This document shows positions 24,601 through 36,600 of a stretch of DNA of 64,000 bases, piece by piece. Each line of letters starts with the position of its first letter. The first letter of the stretch is position 1. Location of the stretch: NCBI RefSeq assembly GCF_000003815.2, contig NC_049994.1, positions 5,973,283-6,037,282 of the forward strand, written 5' to 3'. Both the position numbers and the translations under genes were made by a program. The notes beneath the pieces were generated by a model. That model was given only the letters and a program-made list of their open reading frames with translations, was not told the DNA's origin and ran no database searches. The DNA is from Branchiostoma floridae. Lineage: Eukaryota > Chordata > Leptocardii > Amphioxiformes > Branchiostomatidae.

Positions 24601-27600
24601 GTATTACAATTAAATGACCTGAAATTTGGTATAGATAGGCATTAGATACTTGGTAACAAGATTCAAGTAAAATTTTTGACATAAACAACTTTAAAATGAT
24701 TAATTTTGGCACTTTTCTGAGGGGAAATTTGTTTTCTTTTGGCCTCCTGACGTGACCTTCCGTGACCCCGCACTGAGCCACACCTGTGCGCGTCAGCCGG
24801 AGACTTAATTGAATCAAAGACCTAGCCAATCAGCGAAGAGGAGGCCAAAGGCTAATTAATATTCATAAGCGGGGCCTCGTGATCCCGTATATAGCAGTGT
24901 TCCCGCCAGGGGGAGCGAAGCCCGCCTAAGGCTCTCGCATTTTAGACTATTCAGAAGGCTTTATATTGTATCAGTTCTTAGGGGCATATCTATGATAATC
25001 GCAGCAGTCACTTAACTTCTCTTCAGGAGTTTAGCGTAACACTTTTTCAGGTCAAACCGTCAAAGACAACTAAAAACAAACTTTAACGTTACTGAGTTCA
25101 ACAGTACTTCTAACTTGTTATCCGAAGTTGAAACGCTAGCGATGGTATTTTCGCTGCGCTGTTAGCTCCGTGCGACTGTTGTTGACGGTCTTATAACGGT
25201 ATATTTTTCACCCCGAGTAACATTTGGTATAGATAGGCATAAGATAGTTGGTAAAATGATCCAAGTAAATTTTTTGGCATAAAGTACTGTAAAAGGCTTA
25301 ATTACAGCAGTTTTTTAGGGGAAGTTGGTTTTCTTTCGTTCTCCATGCCATGACCTTTCGGACGTTCACCCCACAGAGCCGACATCTGCACCTGCGTCTA
25401 GCCGGCAGGAAGAGTTAATTCAATTAATGGTTCAGCCAATCAGCGAAGAGGAAAGCGAAGGCTAATTAATATTCATAAGCGGGACCACACAATACGTTAA
25501 CTTGAAGACTCAGGCCGTACAGACTTCTCGCCAGGATTTTTTCAAAGCGTCGGACAGGGGTCCGGGGGCCGCCGAATGTCCCTGGCGGGGTCCAGGGGCA
25601 GGGCCACTGTGGGGGGGACCCAGGTGGGCGAAGCCTCCCGGAAGCTCTTGCATTTTAGACTATTGAGAAGGCTTCCTTTATCAGTTTTTTTAGGGCCATA
25701 TCTACGATAATCGTAGCAGTCACTTACTTCTCTTCAGCAGTTTGACTTTAAAATATTTCGGGTCAAAGCTTCAAAGACAACTAAAACCTCATAAACAACA
25801 AACTTTACTTAGCTTAACAGTATACAAAAATATTGTACGGGTTGCCATCCTTAGTTGAAGCGCTTATTTATAGCGCTAGTATCTTCGCTGCGCCGTTAGC
25901 CGCCGTGCGACTTTTGTTGACGGTCTGATATCCCTAAGTCGCCGCCTCGCTGATATTCCCACGGACATATTTCAAGAAAAATACCCAGCAAAAAACGCTG
26001 TTATGCGTCAAATTCTATTTTATAAAACATGTGGGACTCGGTGTTACAGTCTAAATATTTTGTAGAAGCACCGCTGTAGGAAAGAAGGTCCAAGCAATGT
26101 AAAACATCACGTAGCATGAAGTTCGCTGTCAACTGGCACACAGCACATGACTGTTTGAAACTCTAAGTCTAATCAACAGCCGTGTTTGATTGATAGCCGG
26201 CGGTCCTTTGATGAAGTCGGCGAAAGGTGCATTAGTTAGAAAATCTGCGTTTAGTTTTGATACGTAATTATAAGTTAGACAGTGGCGAGAACGATTATTT
26301 TCTCATCAATATTTCTCTTCAGAATTATTTGAACTTAATTGTACATCTAAACAATTGGCTTACCTGTGCAATGTTTATATGATTAATTATCAGTGTACTG
26401 AAATCATGTGTAACGTATGGCTCCTAGTCAATAGATCAGCATTTTCTCTATAGTGACCACCTGTCTATAGTGGCCACATTTCCTAGTGCTGTTGTTGTTT
26501 GACATAAACTTTGAACATTTAAATTGTAAGTAACTTTAAACTGCCAGAGTTTCAGCCCAATAAAACACTCTCAGCGCCAGGGTATGAACAGACTGACCAG
26601 ACAGACGAAAATAAATCCTCGAACAAGGTTCAATCGTATCTTCCGGGTCTGGCAGGAAGTTGTTAAACTAAAATAAGAATAGGCTCGATGGCTGATTGCA
26701 TACAAAGTAAAACAGTTTAACAGTTTTACAGCTTGAAGAAAACAAACGCTCCTACAGTACCTGCACCTGCTTGATAATTATTAAATCGTATGCCCTACTT
26801 GAATAAAAAAAGTTCACTGCAATAATAAATGTACCCACATCACAAGGAGCTTATACTTTTTTAAACTTACACCTAGTTATCGTACTGAAAATTGTTAATG
26901 ACATTACATGAAGTCATTCAACAATTTTCAGTCATGATGAAAATTTTCTGAATGGAAGGTGTGATTATTGTCATTTTCTGAAAAATAGAAGCAAGCTCTG
27001 TTTTTACCTGGAATCAATTCACAATACCAGTCCACTTTGGGGGACAATGTACTGTTAAGAGGATGTTCCATTTTTGCGCAGGGGTGATTTGGAACAGTCG
27101 AATGTTGCGTGGGAAGGGGTATGGCTGAAATATGCTGTATTTGCTCTTAAGCAAATGTCGGCCTTTCTAGTTATATTTTACTTCATGTCACACGTGTTGG
27201 TGAAATATTACAGTCGTCATGTTTCTTCTTCTTCTTCACCGGTTAAATCTTCAAAGGGATTCATATCCGTTCCTAAAATTTTTCACAGGGGTAGAGTGAG
27301 CCAATACCCCAGGAGTTTTCCCTCTTTTTAAATGATTTATTTAAGTTTTGGGTCATTTTCAGGCCCAAACTGTATATTTTGGCCTCCTGTATCCTAGTAT
27401 TACGATTGAATGACATGGAACTTTGTTATAGGTGAGCATTGCATATTTTCTATAAGCACACAAGTATAATTCTTGGTACAGACCAAAATGAAAGACAGGT
27501 ACAGCCCCAACTGAGGTGCCCTACCCAGGACTGAGCCGGGGTCTGCCAGTTACCAACTAATTGGAATCAGGAGCTCAACTGTGAGGCTACTACCAGTTGA

Positions 27601-30600
27601 GCTACAGGGACATCCCTAGATGCTCGAAGTACACACCTGCAGCTACTGTGAGAACCACCCAAACTGGAACTGTCAGCAGGCCCAGCACTGCAGTCTTCTT
27701 TCTGAACAGTGGTCTTTCTCCATCCAAAGTCTCAGGCAGAGGCCTGTCCTCTGCTGATTCATTTACCAGTGGTGCATCAGCAACGATTGTCAGGATGCTC
27801 TCTTCAACTTGTCTTATGTCCTCCTCCAAAATCCCCAGCCTTTCGGTTTGCAGTGTGGTCATTTCCCCATACGCTCTAAAATGGTCAACAAAAGGGCAAT
27901 GTTGTACTATATGGTAATGTTTGATTCGGTGCAAAATATAAGTAATAAAATTCTTTAAACGAGTGCAGCTGTTTCTAAAACAACACACATTGCATTGTTG
28001 ATATTTATGTATATGAAAATAAGACAACCATCTGCAGATCGGTCAAAAATATGTATCGATTTTGGTCAGATTTGATTCCTGGCAGATGTAAATCTGTACC
28101 ATAGCCATGTACCTTTGAACAACCTCGCTGTCTGTTATCCACTCTGACACAACGTCTGATATACGTTCTTTCACATGCTCGACGATCGTAGACTCCAGAT
28201 CCTGTATGCTACTAACATCAGCGATGGTTGTCGTGTCCCAGATTGCCAGCTCATTCTCCAAGGTCTCCGATTTTAAATGGTCATATAGCTCTCGAACAAT
28301 AGTTTCGGAACATCTTTCTGTTTCCAGCTCTAGTATCCGAAGACTGTCTTTTAGTCTGAATGAAGAAAGTCAAACCGGGAGTGAATGCGTGATGACCATG
28401 AACTAAATGCATCGGTATCTAGAACCTAGCCTGGGTACCATCAGATTTCTACCGGGGCTCCTTACACTTAGGGTAGCGAGTGTAAGAGCCCCGGTAGAAA
28501 TCGGCTAGTACCAAGGCTAGCTAGAACCCTACAACTTTGTGCAATATTGGATAACAAGGTTCATTGTACATAACCAAGTCTTCTATTCAAACTGAAGTTT
28601 TGGTGACCGTCTGTCACCTTCCTCAGACAATACTGACAAGTTCTAGTACACACTGCAGGTAGGTGTCGCTGCTAACGGATGTGGTTCTAAACGTTTTTAC
28701 ATATACATATTAGGTAGTCCATGCGGTGTTTGCAATGCGGCCCTATACGTAAACGCAAGGAAGTTGCATATACGCACGTAAATAGATAGTTCATGGCATG
28801 TTGCATCAATGCGGTTCCAAACGTTAAGTGTTTGCATGTGTTCTACATTACGTCGGTCATGCCATGTTCACTATGCGGTTCCAAAGGTAAGTCTGTCGAA
28901 GGTCCGTACAAATATATTGCAGTGACTACCTTTGTGATATTATTTAATAGTTGATTCCTCCTTTGCTAACATTAAGAACGATGTACCTTTTCCTGAACTT
29001 ATCAAGGCGTTGTCGTACGCTTTGGATATGTGACGTCTTCTCGTCTACGTTTTCCTCAGCCGCTACTAGCCGCGCCCGTAGGTAGTAGTACGTCCGCCTT
29101 AGCAGGTAGTCCAGGAATCTGGTCAAGGTTAAAATGAAATTTTTAAAAAGGTAAAGGTAGATGTCAGGGTAGTCCCTTGGCCTTTTTGAGGCCGTAGGGG
29201 CAGTGGGTTGTCTGACACTGTCTAAGGCATGGTATTGGGAGGCTTGGCTCATCCCTCTCCTTCTTTGCTTTTTAATTTTACCACCTATATAGCTACCCGA
29301 AGTCAGGTACTCATTTGTTTGCCTGTGTGGAGAGGAAAGTCGTAAAAAGTGCCATTTTCAACGAAACGACGTCTAGCCTAAAACGGCAGTAATCGAGCAG
29401 GTGACCTGCCGGCCTCGTGTCAGTTAGCTAAGCTTGTATCCACCCTCGTTCATCAAAAGCGCCACCTACAACGGCTACATATAGCGGTGAGAAGCAGAAC
29501 TCCAGTTAGAAGCTCTGACGAAGGTGTCTGAGAGACATCAAAACATAAACAATGTAAGTAGCTGCTGGTTGTGTAAAAAGAATTCTTCTATATACTATAT
29601 TCTACCAACCTGATGAAAATATTTCGGAAGAATATGCATGTTCGCGAATCTAACAGCGCATGCGCAGTTCAAAGGTGAAGACCCCTGACGTGTAAACAGT
29701 TCTTGTCTCGACCTTGCTTTAAACATGTTCAGATGTCCTCCATAGGTTTGCCGTAGTAACTATGTATAACAGTGTCTGAGACGTGTTTTGTTTATGTCTA
29801 AGGGGCCTTCAACTTTGACATATTCCCCACAATTCCTGTCGCTGCACATACGTACTCGGCTATCGGAAGTGTGAAAGATATATTGACATTTACACCAACC
29901 TCCTGTACCGACAGGTAGAACACTTGGGAAGTAGGGTCTAGTTCAGGCCAGCTTTTCTGAAGTCTCTTGATCATCTGTTCTTTGACCTCCTCTTCTTCCC
30001 ACTCTGGTACCTGGTCCCACTTGTTAAAGACGAAAATGGCGGACTTCGGGTGAAATCCGGCCTTGGGAATTTGAGTCACAAACTGCCGGAGGATTCGGAG
30101 GACCTGCCGACGTGATTAGATAAGATTATGTAAATGATTATTCATTAGCGCTATAGCATAATCATTAAGAAAATACAACTGACTACAAACCTATAGTGGT
30201 TAATGGCGGGGATTTTATAATTGCGGTATTAGGAACCTAAGTAGAGATGAACATGCTTGGACATAAATCATGCAAATCACGGCCGCATTTACATAATTTA
30301 TGACGAAATACTTATCAACATGTCTTATCAACTTATTTCCATAGAGAAGATGGTCAACTAAAATGATTTATGAAACTAAGGAAAGTCTTCGCATAATCAT
30401 GGAGAAACCTTAATAATACGTCACTCGAGAAGCTAGGTTGATATCATTTGGAGAAAGTATGATGTCGTGGAACTCTAGTTTCCATTTGAGGCACACTTAA
30501 TGTAAGGTAAGGTAAGGTGGTATCTCACTGCATTTGGGGCACCGGTGCGTCACTGCGGGGTTCGTTCACTGCGGCACTGTTGTGCTTTTTTCGCCTATTT

Positions 30601-33600
30601 GTTTAATAATGTAGACATTGTGTAATACGTAAAAGTATGACTTAGAAGAATAACTAAAGGTTAGAAAATGTGTTATTTGTCTCTGAAAATTGTTGAGTAT
30701 CTTTCGAACCCCGCAGTGCCGCACCGGTGCCCCAAGTGCAGTGAGATACCACCCTTACCCTGTCAGGCTGCACCCCGCCAGCATTAGCTGTGTTGATGAC
30801 ATAGATGAAGGCACACGCTTGTGACAGATAATCCAACGTGATGCTGTCCAGCTGTGAGTCATCTCCTACTCCTGGACTGTCCACCAGGAAAATTCTATCC
30901 TGGATTTGTATGAAAACATATCCTCAGGTAAAATGATACTTTTTCATATTTAAGTGATTTCAATAATAATACAGGTATGTCTTATCATAATCATATTTCA
31001 GCCATACATAGTATGGTGAAATATATTGTATTCGTAATGTTTCTTTCTTTCTTTCTTCTTTCTCCTGTCAAATCTTCAAAGTGATTCATCTCCGCCGTTC
31101 CTGGACCGAATGACCTGAAATTTGGCACAGGGGTAGAATGGGCCAATACCTTGATGCTTTTTTCTCAGTTCTTTCATATCTGCCTCTAAAATGATTTTAT
31201 TGAGATTTTTTTGGTCAATTTTAGATCAAAACTGTATATTTTGGCCCCTGTACCCTGGTATTACAACCAAATGAGCTGAAATTTGACAGAGATGTGCCTT
31301 GATAATGCCCCCATATAATTTCGATAACACTTTTGGTGTACAGGACAACAAAATGCTTATTTTTGCGATTTTTTTTACCAATTTTTGACCAAAAAAGGAC
31401 ACTTTTGGCTCCTGTACCTTGGTATTGCAACCGAATGAGCTGAAATTTGACACAGATGTGCCTTGATAATACCTTCATATAAATTCAATAGCACTTTTGG
31501 TGTACAGTGCAACAAAAGGCTTATTTTTTGCGATTTTGGGCCAATTTTTGACCAAAAAAGGACACTTTTGGCTCCTGTACCCTGGTATTACAATTAAATG
31601 ACCTGAAAGTTGGTATAGATAGGCATTAGATACTTGGTAACAAGATTCAAGTCAAATTTTTGACATAAACAACTTTAAAATGATTAATTTTGGCACTTTT
31701 CTGAGGGGAAATTTGTTTTCTTTTGGCCTCCTGACGTGACCTTCCGTGACCCCGCACAGAGCCACACCTGTGCGCGTCAGCCGGAGAGTTGATTGAATCA
31801 AAGACCTAGCCAATCAGCGAAGAGGAGGCCAAAGGCTAATTAATATTCATAAGCGGGGCCTCGTGATCCCGTATATAGCAGTGTTCCCGCCAGGGGGAGC
31901 GAAGCCCGCCTAAGGCTCTCGCATTTTACACTATTCAGAAGGCTTTATATTGTATCAGTTCTTAGGGGCATATCTATGATAATCGCAGCAGTCACTTAAC
32001 TTCTCTTCAGGAGTTTAGCGTAACACTATTTCAGGTCAAACCGTCAAAGGCAACTAAAAACAAACTTTAACGTTACTGAGTTCAACAGTACTTATAACTT
32101 GTTATCCGAAGTTGAAACGCTAGCGATGGTATTTTCGCTGCGCTGTTAGCTCCGTGCGACTGTTGTTGACGGTCTTATAACGGTATATTTTGCACCCCTG
32201 TACCCTGGTATGAGTAACATTTGGTATAGATAGGCATAAGATAGTTGGTAAAATGATCCAAGTAAAATTTTTGGCTTAAAGTACTGTAAAAGGCTTAATT
32301 ACAGCTCTTTTTTTAGGGGAAATTGTTACCTATTCTTTCTGCGCAGTGATTGACTCATCCATATGAAGCTATGGGGTGGTGCCTGGAGTCGCGCGAAGAT
32401 GTGATACATATAACATTCCCCAGACTGAGTGGGTGGGTGGGTGGGCGGGCGAAAAAGAAAAACTGCGCTCCATCGTGCCTACCTCTTTTCCCTTGCCCAC
32501 TCCTTCTATCCCATGTTCACGTCTTCGACGGATTCCAGGCTGTGCGGATGAGTCCGTCAAACTGCATGTGAATAGTCTATCCTGCCTTTATATGGGATTG
32601 GGTCTTCGCCTAATATAGGCATCGCCAATCACAGCGCAGGAAAGATAGTTACCTATTCTTTCTGCGCAGTGATTGACTCATCCATATGAAGCTATGGGGT
32701 GGTGCCTTCCGTCGCGCCTCTTCTTTTTAGTATCATTACCTGAGTTGCGTGGCATGCAAGCTTCTTGGTGCGTGTGTGGGTTCTAGGAGACCAACCGCTG
32801 ACTCCACGCTAATAGGGAACGCGCGCGGTGTATACTCAAGGACGACAGTGGACGCATAGTCAACATACTCAACATAGTCTATTGACAACTTCTTATGGAA
32901 CCGTTCCATGATGGTAAACAACCAGCACCACACAGTGCGTGACGTAACCACTAGCGGACTCTATCACTTATATGGGTGGTGGTCCAGACCTACCATAACA
33001 ATCACTATACAAAATTGGCGCTACTATTCTTCCTTCTTACATATGCATACCTCCTACTATTCCTAATCTCATCCTAACTTTCCTTCACTCCATCGTTCAT
33101 AAATATCCATACCTCCTACTATCCCCAATCTCATCTTAACCTTCCTTGACTCTATCGTTCTCTCCCACTCTCATCCTTACTTCTCCCACTCTCATCCGCC
33201 AAGTTCTTCACACCATCATTCTCTATTCCTTTCTATCCCAACCTCCATTCATTATTCTTTTATTCGTGTCCTGCTTATCGGAAGTGAATCAACTACAATA
33301 AACTAATGTGCAGTCTAAAACTTTTTATTTCTTGCATCGCCGGCGGTCCTCTTCTAAAAACTACTAGAAGTGTCCTCTGTCAGATGTTGCAAACTCCAAA
33401 TATACTTCCAACCCCATAAATAGAATAGACACGGTACGTAACAATGGTCTATTATCGCAGCAGATGTAACTTTCGTATAACGGATCTCTCCAAATTCGAC
33501 GTACACAAATGGCCCAGACATATTGCAAGAATAAATACCCAATATAATCCCATTTCTCCCTATCAGAACTCGGGTATAAACAAAAAAATGTCGACATTCG

Positions 33601-36600
33601 GTTTCAAATATTTGTTTCAACTGCCGTTTAGCAAACCAAGCTACGTCACATACATTGGGATAATTGTATCTAAACAAAAAAATCTGTATTGAAGTGTTAG
33701 AGTCCTCCTCACTACTGTTCTAGCTTTTCACTGATAACAACCTCTCTGGAAAATCCACTAACCCTTGAATTGATACATACTTGACGAAACCAGTTTTGGC
33801 CAATGCCGTTTTGCGCTGGGTAGCCAACCCTATATTACTAGGTCTAGGTTGGAAAGCATATGTGATAAATTGAAGACATTCTATTTTATGTGCAGCAAAA
33901 CCTTCATGTCTTCTATAAATAAGCCTTAACCCTGTGTGTGCCAATAAAGGCTGACAGTTAGAAAGTAAGCAGTGATCTTTTAATACTGGCTATATTAAAC
34001 CTGAAACTTTTATAGCGTCATCTTTGGACTCATTACAGCTAAACATGTCAGATCTACCTACGAAACAAAATTAGACTTTGGCCTAAATGTTTCGATAAAA
34101 CGACAAAAATAACTGCTGCCTTTTAACTTTCGTGCCTCGTCAAGTTATCAACAAATTACTACCCAAGATACACGAACCTGTATTTATCCATGGCACTTTA
34201 TATTAAACATGCTCCTTTTCAAATTACTTATAAACCATAAGCGCTGGAACGTACTACCAAGTAAAGAAAATGGAGACAGACGAAAACAGCAAACCGATTT
34301 AATAACTAGTTGTTTCTCAACATTACAACGAAAAACATGTCACTTCCTGGACAACTTCTGACGTTGATGTGTTCTAATTAAAAACAAGCAAATACAGTGG
34401 TCATCCCTACAGTGAACTCTAAGACAGTATAGATGTTCTTTTTTTTTACGAAGAAAGCGTTTAACAGACGCCCTCTAACATACTCTGTTACTTTAAGGCA
34501 AAATGGAAATTCAGGTCACAATTCGAACGTACGAGAGAGTAAAAAATTCTGGGGCTGTTGTCTCTCTGTTTCTGAATTTTAAGTCTGGTTTTAAACTTCT
34601 TGATCCCTTTGCTTGGCCACCATCCCTGCCTGTACGCCGTCCTCCCATATGGTTTGCTGCGTGTACTTCTCAGCTGGCTGGTGGGTCTAAGTTGCTGAAC
34701 TTGAGGTGGTATTTTCAGACGTCCTCGCATCACACCCACGCGCGTTGTACTGAATGCTTCCTGTAACATATTTATCATATTGCATGTCCTTCGGGATGAA
34801 GCTATCCTTTCTCTTGAAAACCTGTACCACCTAACGAATACGTCGTTGGTTACGAATGTTCTACGACAATGTTGCTCTGTGTCTTGTACTTCAAAGAAAA
34901 CGTACGTGTACCAAGAATCATAGCGATACAATAGCGTGTTGAAAAACGAACGAATGATACTCGTAATTAGTTCAAACTCCTTGCAGTTATACGTATATAA
35001 GTGCCAACTTTTAATCTTGTGCTGTCCGTCCTAAAACTATCCACGACGTACTATTCTCTACATTGCACACCGTAATCTTCACAATTGTCGGCCTCGACTT
35101 CAGTGCTTCTGTAGATATTTTCTCAATCGCGTTAAAAACTGCTTGCCGTTCTCGTTATCTACACGGGGTCCATCAACAATCTGCAATGCCACAAATCTCA
35201 CCAAAGTATCGGACAGTCTCGGTATGTACCATCACGAAGTTAACCAAAACCTGTCGTAGTCAGCCAGCCAAACTGTACTATTCTCATTTCCTACATGTGG
35301 CTGCCCTGTCGCACGACCAACTATATCAGCCTAGAGTTGTCCCTCGACTTGTCAAGTAACAAACCGAACGAAAACCAAGTCCTGTTATCAGCCTGAAGCT
35401 GTCCAATAACTAATAGTACGGCTCCATAGCACACAAAAATTGTCCTTCAGTCTTAAACTCCACCTGTGGTTGTCCCACAACTTGTCGCATAACAAACAAA
35501 ATAAAAAACTGTCCGCCAGCCATGTTACTTACCTAGGCTTGTCTAACAACCTGTCGTGCGACCAACCACTAACACCTGGGTAACAAATTTGTAACAACGT
35601 ATCGTGCGATAACAGAAAACTGTCTAACAGTCTCTTTACTTCTCTAGTCCAAAAACTTTCCAACAGTCTTGCTGCTTACCTGGGGTTACTCAACAATCTG
35701 TCGTACAACAACACACAAAACTATCTAACAGCCTTTTTAATTCTCTGAGGTTGTCTAACAACCTGTCACACGACAACAACAAACAAAAATGTCCAACAGT
35801 TTTGCTGCTTACCTGGGGTTGCTAAACAATCTATCGTACGGCAACCCACAAAACTGTCTAACAGCCTTTTTACTTCTCTGGGGTTGTCTAACAGCCTGTC
35901 GCACGACAACAACAAAACAAAAAATGTCCAACAGTCTTGTTGGCTTCCTGGAGTTGCTCAACAATCTGTCGTACGACAGCACAGCGTCACAAAACTGTCG
36001 AGCAGCCTTTTTACTTCTCTGGGGTTATCTAACCAACCTGTCGCACGACAACAACAAACAAAACTGTCCAACAGTCTTGTTACCTACCCGGGGTTGTCCA
36101 ACAACCTGTCATACGACAACAGCAAACAAAAAACTGTCGTACACTGTTGTTACTCTACCTGGCGTTGTCTCACTGCCTGTCGCACGACAACAAACCAAAC
36201 TGTCCAACAGTCCTGTTACCTGCCTGGTGCTGTCCCACAGCCTGTCGCACGACAACAAACCAAACTGTGCAACAGTCTTGTTACTTGCCTGGTGTTGTCT
36301 CACTGCCTGTCGCACGACAACAAACCAAACTGTCCAACAGTCCTGTTACCTGCCTGGTGCTGTCCCACAGCCTGTCGCACGACAACAAACCAAACTGTCC
36401 AACAGTCTTGTTACTTGCCTGGTGCTGTCCCACAGCCTGTCGTACATCAACCAACCAAACTGTCCAACAGTCTTGTTACCTGGTTGGTGTTGTCCCACAA
36501 CCCGCCGTACATCAACAAACCAAACTGTTCAATAACCTTGTTACCTGCCTAGTGCTGTCCCACAGCCTATCGTACATCAACGAACCAAACTGTCCAACAG

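Noticed and set aside
23877-24829. Minus-strand frames of 88-197 codons with repeated PGYRGQKCPFLVKNW-like text
   Set aside because: Translations of the 164-bp tandem repeat of element X. The same frames recur at 31221-31478.
34488-34931. 147-codon minus-strand frame in the long TIR element
   Set aside because: No known motif, no conserved transposase residues that I can see, and surrounded by decayed sequence.
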